DNA of 13,945 nt. Source: an uncultured Clostridia bacterium. Its GTDB lineage: Bacteria > Bacillota > Clostridia > UMGS1810. A program made the position numbers and the translations under genes. The notes beneath the pieces were generated by a model. That model made no database searches and was not told the DNA's origin. It saw only the letters and a program-made list of their open reading frames with translations. The stretch covers positions 1-13,945 of the forward strand of contig CAKSFP010000046.1 in the NCBI GenBank assembly GCA_934454585.1, read 5' to 3'. Positions 7,663-13,849 of the stretch are shown here, one piece after another. Each line of letters begins with the position of its first letter. The first letter of the stretch is position 1.

Positions 7663-8985
7663 ATGGGACTTTTGAAAGCAGGAGCAGGGGCGCTTGGCGG
7701 TGTTCTGGCTGATCAATGGAGAGAATTTTTCTACTGCGAAAGTTTAGATGCCGACACACTTGTGGCAAAAGGCGAAAAACGGGTCGGAAAAAGAAGCTCC
7801 AACAAAAAAGGTGATGACAACATTATTTCAAACGGCTCAATCATTTCGATAAATGAGGGTCAGAGCATGATTATCGTGGAATCGGGCAAAATTGTTGAAT
7901 TTTGCGCCGAGGCCGGGGAGTTTGTTTATGATAATTCAACAGAGCCGAGCATTTTCTGCGGCAGTCTGGGAGAAACGGTTAAGCAAAGCTTTGCGCAGGT
8001 GGGCAAGCGTTTTACTTTCGGAGGCGAACCGGGCAAGGATCAGAGGGTTTATTATTTTAACACAAAAGAAATAACGGGAAATAAATTCGGGACTTCTTCA
8101 CCTGTGCCTTTCAGGGTAACAATAGATGAGTCTATGAATTATAAGCTGTCTGTGGATTTAAGATGCAACGGCGTGTATTCCTATAAAATAGCCGATCCTG
8201 TTATGTTTTATACAAATGTAAGCGGCAATGTGGAATATGTTTACAGCCGTTCGGAAATCGACGAAATGTTAAAGAGTGAACTGTTGGATGCTCTCAGACC
8301 CGCATTTGCACAAATTTCGGCAATGAAAATAATGTATTCCGAAATACCGGCGCACACAAAGGAAGTTACAAAGGCTCTTTCCGAGGAGCTAAAAGTTGAG
8401 TGGAAGGAAAAACGCGGAATTGAGCTTTTTGCCGTAAGCATTAACGGCGTGTCTATCCCGGAGGATCAGAGAAAGAAGATTACCGAGTGGGAGGAAAACA
8501 TTATGACAACCGACCCGAACATTGCGGCGGCGCGCATTGTCGGCGGCCAGACAGACGCCATGAGGACGGCTGCGGCAAACGAGGGCGGAATGGGAGCAAT
8601 GGGTGGATTTTTCGGAATGAATATGGCGCAAAATGCAGGCGGTATGAATGCGGGCAATCTTTTTGCGATGGGTCGGCAAGAGCAGCCTCAACAACAGGCA
8701 CAGCCGCCACAAGCGTCGGGCTGGAGCTGCGAATGCGGTCAGACGGGCAATACCGGAAAATTCTGCACAAATTGCGGAAAGCCGCAGCCGGTATCGGACG
8801 GATGGACCTGTTCGTGCGGTGCAACAAACAAGGGCAAATTCTGCCAGAACTGCGGAAATCCAAAGCCGGCGGGCGCACCGTTGTATAAATGCGACAAATG
8901 CGGCTGGGAGCCGCAGGATCCGCAAAACCCGCCGAAATTCTGTCCGGAATGCGGCGACATATTTGATGATAATGATAAACAATAA
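7663..8985 (+). CDS. YdjI-like SPFH/band-7 protein with three C-terminal zinc ribbons
   Basis: This 440-residue protein opens with GLLKAGAGALGGVLADQWREFFYCESL, the characteristic N-terminus of YdjI-type SPFH proteins, which have also been labelled virion core protein. The SPFH domain covers about residues 30-285 (INEGQSMIIVESGKIVEF...VYSYKIADPVMFYTNV) and ends with a helical segment. A Met/Gly/Ala/Gln-rich linker follows (about 290-352), then three zinc ribbons: C356/C358/C368/C371, C383/C385/C394/C397 and C410/C413/C427/C430. No signal peptide is present; it should attach to the inner membrane face, possibly as an oligomer. In B. subtilis this family belongs with PspA, YdjG and YdjH; here the YdjG-like and YdjH-like genes lie 2.7-4.5 kb upstream in the same run. 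B. subtilis YdjI is, from memory, roughly 320 residues, so this form is extended. Confidence 0.85.
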   Translation: MGLLKAGAGALGGVLADQWREFFYCESLDADTLVAKGEKRVGKRSSNKKGDDNIISNGSIISINEGQSMIIVESGKIVEFCAEAGEFVYDNSTEPSIFCGSLGETVKQSFAQVGKRFTFGGEPGKDQRVYYFNTKEITGNKFGTSSPVPFRVTIDESMNYKLSVDLRCNGVYSYKIADPVMFYTNVSGNVEYVYSRSEIDEMLKSELLDALRPAFAQISAMKIMYSEIPAHTKEVTKALSEELKVEWKEKRGIELFAVSINGVSIPEDQRKKITEWEENIMTTDPNIAAARIVGGQTDAMRTAAANEGGMGAMGGFFGMNMAQNAGGMNAGNLFAMGRQEQPQQQAQPPQASGWSCECGQTGNTGKFCTNCGKPQPVSDGWTCSCGATNKGKFCQNCGNPKPAGAPLYKCDKCGWEPQDPQNPPKFCPECGDIFDDNDKQ

Positions 8986-9007
8986 AAACTCGGAGGATTC
9001 AAAGATT

Positions 9008-10165
9008 ATGAAAAAATTATTGACATTGATTTTAACAATAGTAATGATATTTACACTTGCATCGTGCGGAGGGGACAAAACAGGAAGCAGCGGAGCTAAA
9101 AAGATTGACTATGCAAATATGACAGAGGATGATTTGATAAAAAAGTTTATCAAAGATGAGCAGAACATAACCTTGGATGAATTTGTAGATCTTGCTTCCA
9201 CATATTCATACACAACAATCAATGATAAGCTTGAACTTGATGAAAATATAACAGACAAAGCAATTAAAAAGCTTAAGGACAACAAGGCAACGCTCCCCGC
9301 GGCAAAGGAGTATGTCGAGCCGCTTTTGAAAAGTGATTCACCGCAGGTAAGAGGCTATGCTTTTTCAAACATCGCCACATTTTTAGGGGCAAGTGATGCT
9401 CATGTGGCTCAAGCAAAGGAGATTTTGAAAAACGAAAAGGAGCCTTATGTTATTAAATGTGCGGTAAGGGCTCTTGGCAATGAAGGCGGCAAGGATGCGG
9501 AAATCGGCAAATTCCTGCTTGACGCGGCAAAGAATGAAAACGCAGTTGTAAGAAGACAGGCGGCGGTTTCTCTCGGAAGCACATGGAACAAAACCCTTGA
9601 CGGCGCAGTGGATGCAGAAATCGAGCTGATGAAGGATTCGGATACCGAGGTTCGCAAAGCTGCATATGAGTATGCCGGCCTGCTCGGTGATGACAGGGTG
9701 GTTGCGCCTATCTCTGAAATGCTGAAAAACGAGGCTGACGCAGACCTCCATTCAAGCGGTGTAAGAGGACTTGTTTGGCTGTGGTACGATTATCCGTCGC
9801 ACGAAAATACAAGCGAAGCGGCATACAGGGCTACAATAGACTATTTCAAAACCACACCGGGCAGCAACAAGGTTCCCGCATGGGCAGCCGTGACAAGCTT
9901 TACAAACAAATCCGAGAAGAACTATGCATCATGGAGAGAAAGAGCAACATATTTCAATACGGATGAGCTTTATGAAGTTATGCTCGGACTTGTAAAGAAC
10001 GAAAACTTGAGCCACCTGGCACGCGGCTATGCCTGCAAGCCTGTTGCGGTGCACTGCACAAAAGAGCAGTTTGAGGCTTTTGGCGAGGTTGTAAACGCTC
10101 TTACCGATAAGAATGCGAAATTTATACAGGATGAGTATCAAAATCAGGCAAAAAAGCTTGAATAG
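9008..10165 (+). CDS. HEAT-repeat lipoprotein
   Basis: The true start is ATG 9008. The frame stays open back to 8648, but that extension overlaps the zinc-ribbon coding region of the previous gene and has no ribosome binding site, whereas GGAGG (8992-8996) precedes 9008. The 385-residue protein begins with a lipoprotein signal (MKKLLTLILTIVMIFTLASC, lipidated Cys at residue 20), then a Ser/Gly/Lys linker. Residues 100-262 form HEAT-like helical repeats (PLLKSDSPQVRGYAFSNIA, AVVRRQAAVSLGS, DSDTEVRKAAYEYAGLLGD). The C-terminal 120 residues are helical with no clear assignment. HEAT solenoids bind proteins or polymers. As an extracellular lipoprotein it would display this scaffold outside the membrane. 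The spacing of 22 bases from the SPFH gene supports co-transcription. The partner is unknown. Confidence 0.85.
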   Translation: MKKLLTLILTIVMIFTLASCGGDKTGSSGAKKIDYANMTEDDLIKKFIKDEQNITLDEFVDLASTYSYTTINDKLELDENITDKAIKKLKDNKATLPAAKEYVEPLLKSDSPQVRGYAFSNIATFLGASDAHVAQAKEILKNEKEPYVIKCAVRALGNEGGKDAEIGKFLLDAAKNENAVVRRQAAVSLGSTWNKTLDGAVDAEIELMKDSDTEVRKAAYEYAGLLGDDRVVAPISEMLKNEADADLHSSGVRGLVWLWYDYPSHENTSEAAYRATIDYFKTTPGSNKVPAWAAVTSFTNKSEKNYASWRERATYFNTDELYEVMLGLVKNENLSHLARGYACKPVAVHCTKEQFEAFGEVVNALTDKNAKFIQDEYQNQAKKLE

Positions 10166-10186
10166 CCACAGAACGGAGGAATGACT

Positions 10187-11029
10187 ATGAAAAAAATAAT
10201 CGGCGTTATACTGATTATAGGAGGCATATCCTTTGCTTTGCTTGCTGTAAAAGCTCTTGTGTCAGCGCCGCAGTCCTACGAGAAAATCAGAGCTGCGGCA
10301 ACGATTGAGGACGGCAAGGTCACTCCCGAAAATGAGGGGAAGCTTGTGGTTGTTTCGGGAACTCTTAAACCGGCAGAACAGCTCCAGGACCCGATAACGG
10401 GCGTTAAGCTTCCCGGAGTAACGGCGAAAAGAACGGTTTGGACTTATAAGCAGGATACCGGCAGCGGTGATGAAAAAGTGTGGGACTGGTACCCGGAGAA
10501 TACCGACTACAGCGAAAAGGCGAATTTTGGAATAAACGCCGAGATACTTACATCAACCATGCTTGCCGCGCCTACTTTGCTCGGTGAGTTTAAGGTGGAG
10601 AGCGAGCTGCTTAATCCCCTTATAAGAAACACCGAATTTACGCAATATGACGAGCAAAGTCTTAATGCGGGCTGGAAGGTGCTTTCGGGCGGAAAAGAAA
10701 GCCGCTACTGCGTTTCGAAAGAGAATAATTTGCCAAAGAAAACAAAGGGTATGTACTCAACGACGGGATATGGATCTCAAAAAATATCCTACGGCATCGT
10801 TTCGCCCGACGATCCGCTCGAATATACGATTATCGGCGTACAAAAAGGCGATACCCTGATAAAAAGCGAAGATGTAGATTCGGTTACAACCATTAAGGGA
10901 ATTATGACGGCACAAGAGTTTGCCGAGGAGAACAAAAAAGGCGTGCGCGGTGGTTCGATTTTCGGCATAATAGCCGGTATACTGCTTGCAGTAATCGGCG
11001 TGGGTATGCTGGCATTTCGGAGGCAGTAA
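10187..11029 (+). CDS. TMEM43-like membrane protein
   Basis: Two ATGs lie close together (10181 and 10187). GGAGG at 10175-10179 leaves only 1 base before the first but 7 before the second, so 10187 is chosen, giving 280 residues starting MKKIIGVILIIGG. One transmembrane helix lies at each end (about 3-24 and 257-277), with a 230-residue extracytoplasmic or loop domain between them. The segment EGKLVVVSGTLKPAEQLQDPITG, followed by KRTVWTYKQD and WDWYPENTDYSEKANF, resembles the TMEM43/LUMA family (an opening VVVSG strand, then an aromatic, charged 'vWty...W' region). Bacterial members are of unknown role; eukaryotic TMEM43 is a nuclear-envelope and ER membrane protein. It is 21 bases after the HEAT lipoprotein and 2 bases before the next gene. 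The family call is moderate. Confidence 0.7.
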   Translation: MKKIIGVILIIGGISFALLAVKALVSAPQSYEKIRAAATIEDGKVTPENEGKLVVVSGTLKPAEQLQDPITGVKLPGVTAKRTVWTYKQDTGSGDEKVWDWYPENTDYSEKANFGINAEILTSTMLAAPTLLGEFKVESELLNPLIRNTEFTQYDEQSLNAGWKVLSGGKESRYCVSKENNLPKKTKGMYSTTGYGSQKISYGIVSPDDPLEYTIIGVQKGDTLIKSEDVDSVTTIKGIMTAQEFAEENKKGVRGGSIFGIIAGILLAVIGVGMLAFRRQ

Positions 11030-11031
11030 AA

Positions 11032-11613
11032 ATGAAAATAGACAAAAAAGTATTATCGGGCGGCGGAACATATATTTCAAGAGTGGCAATTGCAAGGCTT
11101 ACATTAAAGAAACACATACAAATGATTATAGGCGGATTCTTCACGGCGGTTTTTCTGTTTGGAATTATTTCGGGGGTTACGGGGTACAACGAAAAACTTC
11201 GTGATAACCTGATTACCAATGTAGTCATGATTGTTCCGTCCGCACTCCTTTTGTTAAACGGCATTAAAAACGGCACAATGGCGGCGCGTGCATATCGCTA
11301 TAACTCGATCTTCATGTGCGATATTGACGGCACGGTGACAATCAATGAGCTTGCAAAGCAATCCGGAAAACCGCCGTTCAAGGTACTTTCAGAACTTGAT
11401 AAGCTTTTCGGAAAAGGGGTATTCTGTGGATGTACTCTGCAAAAGCAAGGATCTCCGTGTGTTATTCTTTCGGGCAGAGAAGGCAGTAAAACAAGCTTTG
11501 TTAATGTTGTGTGTGAAAAATGCAACGGAACAACAAGAATCCGTGCCGGAAGCTCCGGTAAATGCGAGTATTGCGGAAATGCAATCTCAGACCGCAATAC
11601 CGGAGGAGTGTAA
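11032..11613 (+). CDS. Two-TM protein with winged-helix-like module and zinc ribbon
   Basis: This 193-residue protein starts 2 bases after the previous stop, with GGAGG (11019-11023) inside the upstream gene, so translation is probably coupled. Two transmembrane helices lie at about 29-52 and 60-78. A small domain at about 90-140 (DIDGTVTINELAKQSGKPPFKVLSELDKLFGKGVFCGCTL) has the look of a winged-helix/PCI-like module found in other Firmicutes membrane proteins. A C4 zinc ribbon ends the protein (C161/C164/C178/C181: VVCEKCNGTTRI...GKCEYCG). The soluble part should be cytoplasmic. With ribbons in four other products of this operon, it may take part in assembly with the YdjG/YdjI-like proteins. 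DNA binding cannot be excluded. I know no name for it. Confidence 0.8.
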   Translation: MKIDKKVLSGGGTYISRVAIARLTLKKHIQMIIGGFFTAVFLFGIISGVTGYNEKLRDNLITNVVMIVPSALLLLNGIKNGTMAARAYRYNSIFMCDIDGTVTINELAKQSGKPPFKVLSELDKLFGKGVFCGCTLQKQGSPCVILSGREGSKTSFVNVVCEKCNGTTRIRAGSSGKCEYCGNAISDRNTGGV

Positions 11614-11641
11614 AATATCACATCAAAAGGAGGATATAAAT

Positions 11642-12391
11642 GTGAAAAGGACAAGACAATTTTTTTCTGTTTTACTGACACTGGCAATGCTGCTTACGCT
11701 CGTGCCCGCTGCGGTAAATGCGGCAGGCACATACCCGGCTACCTCTGCGGTTTCCGTTGACGGCAAGCTTGAAAGAGAAGCAGGCGAAAATGTCGGCAAT
11801 TATAAAATTCTCCTCGGCACGCTGGCTCTTAAAGACAACGGAGCCTTCAAAGCATCAAACTATATACTAAGCCTTGATACGACCGCAGTGTACTTTGAGA
11901 TCAAAAAAGCTCCTGCTCCGTCCGCTCCCACAGGGTTAAGCGGTATGAAGGGTAAAACGCTTGCAACCGTTTCTCTCACAGGCGGCTGGGCTTGGGCTGA
12001 CGACACGACAGTTATGAACACTGCCGGAACGCAGACCTTTAAGGCAAATTACACAGATACAACAGGCAATTATGAAAATGCGACAAATGTTGATGTAACA
12101 GTAGAAGTTATTGATAAAACGAATGTCAGCGCAAGCATCACCTTCGCCGACGGCGAGCTGACATATAACGGCGCAGGGCAGGCTTATGAAACCGCAAGCA
12201 TTTCCGGCATTACGGCAGGCGCTAACCCCGGCTGGACTTATGCTTATGTACCCTCCGGCACAGGCTCGCTCTATGCTTCGGGCAAGCCGCAGAACGCAGG
12301 CACATACACCGTAACGGCAACCTATGAGGATGATGACAATTACGGTACAAAGAGCGCCGTGCCCGAAATCAAAAAGGCTGAAACAAAATAA
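11642..12391 (+). CDS. Secreted MBG-domain protein, apparently shortened at both ends
   Basis: Translation most likely starts at GTG 11642, with AAAGGAGG (11626-11633) 8 bases upstream; the frame continues back to 11345 but only as overlap with the previous gene. The 249-residue product has a signal peptide (MKRTRQFFSVLLTLAMLLTLVPAAVNA). Directly after it comes KLEREAGENVGNYKILLGTLAL, which is the second half of an MBG-type repeat and is normally preceded by 40-50 more residues. Next come two Ig-like units (GMKGKTLATVSLTGGWAW and ITFADGELTYNGAGQAYETASISG...AGTYTVTATYEDDDNYG). The protein stops abruptly at IKKAETK with no wall anchor. It may be a deletion remnant of a large adhesin that kept its export signal, or a small soluble wall protein. 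It is the last gene before the terminator. Confidence 0.8.
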   Translation: MKRTRQFFSVLLTLAMLLTLVPAAVNAAGTYPATSAVSVDGKLEREAGENVGNYKILLGTLALKDNGAFKASNYILSLDTTAVYFEIKKAPAPSAPTGLSGMKGKTLATVSLTGGWAWADDTTVMNTAGTQTFKANYTDTTGNYENATNVDVTVEVIDKTNVSASITFADGELTYNGAGQAYETASISGITAGANPGWTYAYVPSGTGSLYASGKPQNAGTYTVTATYEDDDNYGTKSAVPEIKKAETK

Positions 12392-12437
12392 CACTAAATA
12401 AAGATTTCCGAACAGGAAATTGGTGACGGCACAGCAT

Positions 12438-12486
12438 GCCGCCCGGCACAGAGGCAAAACGCCTTTGTTGCCGGGCGGCTTTTTTT
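12438..12486 (+). terminator. Strong intrinsic terminator closing the operon
   Basis: GCCGCCCGGCA (12438-12448) pairs perfectly over 11 bp with TGCCGGGCGGC (12469-12479). An inner stem CAGAGGC/GCCTTTG (12449-12455 with 12461-12467) continues it to a 5-base loop, and seven Ts follow at 12480-12486. It lies 46 bases after the MBG-domain gene. It separates the envelope operon from the recombinase module. Confidence 0.95.
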
Positions 12487-12604
12487 GACTAAAAGGACAA
12501 ACGGGCGGATATGCTTACGGCGATTAACGCCTGTTGCCGATAACGCAATATATCTGAACTATGTGTTTAATCACGATGAAGAAATTTGTAAAATCCTCTA
12601 TTGA
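12487..12604 (+). pseudogene. Possible 3' remnant of an unknown coding sequence
   Basis: After the terminator, one frame stays open to the TGA at 12602-12604 and reads protein-like at its end (ADNAIYLNYVFNHDEEICK). No start codon with a ribosome binding site exists, and upstream the frame runs through the terminator stem, so it cannot be an intact gene. It may be the tail of a gene cut off when the downstream recombinase module or the operon end arrived. The open length is short enough to be chance. Confidence 0.2.
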
Positions 12605-12624
12605 TAATCAAACCCTGTTATTTG

Positions 12625-12644
12625 CTGTTTGTGAATACTTTTAG
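12625..12644 (+). repeat. Left copy of imperfect direct repeat flanking the recombinase
   Basis: CTGTTTGTGA followed by ATACTTTTAG. The copy at 13719-13745 has CTGTTTGCGA, then 7 extra bases, then ATACTTTTAG. The uninterrupted shared core is AATACTTTTAG (11 bp). This copy overlaps the putative recombinase promoter. It could be an attachment-site half or a chance AT-rich match. Confidence 0.3.
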
Positions 12645-12654
12645 GGAATATGAT
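12626..12654 (+). promoter_or_regulatory. Possible sigma-A promoter for the recombinase
   Basis: TATGAT (12649-12654) is a good -10 box and lies 17 bases after a poor -35 (TGTTTG, 12626-12631). Transcription would begin near 12661, leaving about 23 bases of leader with an AAAGG ribosome binding site at 12669-12673. The weak -35 suggests low or activated expression. A short palindrome TTGATAATCAA (12601-12611) just upstream could be an operator. Confidence 0.35.
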
Positions 12655-12683
12655 AAAATATATTTCTGAAAGGTCGTGATAAA

Positions 12684-13529
12684 ATGCAAGAAAGAAAAAT
12701 AACAAATGAACTTATAAAGAATTTTGAACTATATCTGTATGATGAAGAACGGAGCAACAACACGACAGAAAAATATATGCGTGATATTCGATTCTTCCGT
12801 GAATGGTTGAAAAGCAAAAGCATTGATAAATCGGTTGTTATCGAATACAAAAAAGAGCTTTGCGAAAGATATGCGGTAAGAAGCGTAAATTCCATGTTAT
12901 CTTCTGTCAACGCATTTTTTGTATTTGTTGGTTGGCATGATTTGAAAGTGAAAACATTGAAAATTCAAAGGTGTATATTTTCGGATAAGTCAAGGGAATT
13001 GTCAAAGACAGAATATGAACGGCTGCTCAATGCGGCGCAGAACCGACGAAACGATCGGCTCTATTACCTCATGCAGACTATGGCGAGCACAGGCATCCGA
13101 GTGTCGGAAGTGAAATATGTCACCTGCGAGGCTGTGCGCAACGGCATAGCAATAATAAATTGCAAAGGAAAGATACGACGGGTTTTTCTGCCGAGAGAAC
13201 TCTGCAAAATGCTGAAAGGATATATATGCAGGCAAAAAATCACCGGCGGCGCAGTGTTCGTCACGCGCAGCGGCAAACCGCTCGACCGCTGTGCCATATG
13301 GCGTATGCTAAAAGATTTATGCGACGGGGCACATGTGGACAGAAAAAAAGTTTTTCCGCACAATTTTCGTCACCTGTTCGCAAGGACTTATTATTCACTG
13401 CAGAAAGATATTGTGCGCCTGGCGGACATACTGGGACATTCGAGCATAGAGACCACCCGCATCTACACTATGGAGAGCGGCAGTGAGCACATGAGACAGT
13501 TGCAAAAACTCGGCTTGCTAAGGTGCTGA
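12684..13529 (+). CDS. Tyrosine recombinase (XerC/XerD-like, phage-integrase family)
   Basis: This 281-residue protein has the two-domain form of small tyrosine recombinases. The N-terminal SAM-like core-binding domain covers about residues 8-95 (FELYLYDEERSNNTTEKYMRDIRFFREWL), and the catalytic domain about 105-275. All catalytic residues are visible: R139 in STGIRVSEV, a lysine in the CKGK hairpin (161-163), H226/R229 with H230 in PHNFRH, H252 in LGHSS, and nucleophile Y261 in TTRIYT. It should therefore be active. It stands alone behind a terminator and has no excisionase or partner nearby, so it may be a solitary element integrase or an orphan Xer-like protein serving a local site. The ribosome binding site is weak (AAAGG, 10 bases away). 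Chromosomal dif-type XerC/XerD is less likely because clostridial pairs are usually embedded in housekeeping loci. Confidence 0.92.
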   Translation: MQERKITNELIKNFELYLYDEERSNNTTEKYMRDIRFFREWLKSKSIDKSVVIEYKKELCERYAVRSVNSMLSSVNAFFVFVGWHDLKVKTLKIQRCIFSDKSRELSKTEYERLLNAAQNRRNDRLYYLMQTMASTGIRVSEVKYVTCEAVRNGIAIINCKGKIRRVFLPRELCKMLKGYICRQKITGGAVFVTRSGKPLDRCAIWRMLKDLCDGAHVDRKKVFPHNFRHLFARTYYSLQKDIVRLADILGHSSIETTRIYTMESGSEHMRQLQKLGLLRC

Positions 13530-13539
13530 ACGGCGAAAT

Positions 13540-13561
13540 AAAAAAGACGCGCACGGCGTCT
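13540..13561 (-). terminator. Minus-strand intrinsic terminator
   Basis: On the minus strand AGACGC and GCGTCT pair over 6 bp around a CGTGC loop and run directly into six Ts (13545-13540). On the plus strand the same stem is not followed by Ts, so it works in one direction only. It would stop transcripts coming from the promoter at 13608-13636 before they enter the recombinase gene. Confidence 0.75.
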
Positions 13562-13601
13562 GCAACATAATAAGAATTATGTTGTGGTTAAAAACACAAT
13601 T
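13540..13601 (-). ncRNA. Putative small RNA of about 60 nt, minus strand
   Basis: A consensus sigma-A promoter (13608-13636, minus strand) should start transcription near 13601 and run toward lower coordinates. The transcript would contain TTGTG/CACAA (13599-13595 with 13586-13582), then a perfect 9-bp stem CAACATAAT-tctt-ATTATGTTG (13584-13563), sharing 3 bases with the first pairing. It ends at an intrinsic terminator (13561-13540), 11 bases before the recombinase stop codon on the opposite strand. No ORF of useful size fits. The transcript is compact, structured and has its own start and stop signals, so an RNA gene is the simplest reading. A truncated leader of a lost gene is the alternative. 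Published integrase-linked RNA motifs exist (for example the xerDC motif); I cannot tell whether this is one. Confidence 0.5.
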
Positions 13602-13607
13602 TACATA

Positions 13608-13636
13608 AGTATAACACACATTTTACCGTTTGTCAA
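13608..13636 (-). promoter_or_regulatory. Consensus sigma-A promoter, minus strand
   Basis: Read on the minus strand: TTGACA (13636-13631), 17-base spacer, TATACT (13613-13608). The -35 is perfect, the -10 has five of six consensus bases, and the spacing is ideal. Upstream on the same strand is an A/T-rich stretch with A-tracts (about 13650-13675), like an UP element. It points at the hairpins and terminator at 13540-13599, not at any protein gene. Confidence 0.75.
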
Positions 13637-13683
13637 TTATTTGCGACCAATTTCGTCAATTTTTTCAACTTCAAAGCATAGTA

Positions 13684-13724
13684 AAACAGACCAATGTGTT
13701 TTCTTGGCAAGCATTGGTCTGTTT
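13684..13724. repeat. 13-bp perfect inverted repeat
   Basis: AAACAGACCAATG (13684-13696) is the exact reverse complement of CATTGGTCTGTTT (13712-13724), with a 15-base loop. Both ends are T-rich outward (TTTG on plus, TTTTAC on minus), so a weak bidirectional terminator is possible. A site for the neighbouring recombinase is another reading, though the 15-base centre is longer than the 6-8 bases usual for such sites. Confidence 0.7.
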
Positions 13725-13745
13725 GCGATGCAAAAATACTTTTAG
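13719..13745 (+). repeat. Right copy of imperfect direct repeat flanking the recombinase
   Basis: CTGTTTGCGA, 7 bases, ATACTTTTAG; partner of 12625-12644. It overlaps the last bases of the 13-bp inverted repeat. Together the copies bracket the recombinase, the putative small RNA and most of the inverted repeat, a span of about 1.1 kb. Confidence 0.3.
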
Positions 13746-13849
13746 TTGCCATTTGTTTATCGTTTATTTTTTCATTACCTATCCTTAAACCGATTGCAAA
13801 ATTTCCTAAAATATTAATTGTGGTTACAGCTTATGAAAAATCACTTCAC

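Noticed and set aside
8648..9007. Open in-frame extension upstream of the HEAT lipoprotein, giving a 505-residue reading
   Set aside because: It overlaps the zinc-ribbon region of the SPFH gene, is Arg-rich and low in structure as expected for an off-frame translation, and lacks a ribosome binding site. ATG 9008 has GGAGG and a clear lipoprotein signal.
8389..9078. 229-codon open frame on the minus strand
   Set aside because: It lies antisense to the SPFH gene and the start of the lipoprotein gene, has no ribosome binding site, and its composition is that of a codon-bias shadow.
11345..11641. Upstream extension of the MBG-domain gene
   Set aside because: It overlaps the winged-helix/zinc-ribbon gene in another frame. 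A strong AAAGGAGG and a signal peptide place the start at GTG 11642.
13563..13584. 9-bp palindrome as the recombinase crossover site
   Set aside because: The 4-base centre is shorter than typical 6-8-base tyrosine recombinase sites, and the stem sits exactly within the predicted minus-strand transcript, so an RNA hairpin explains it better.
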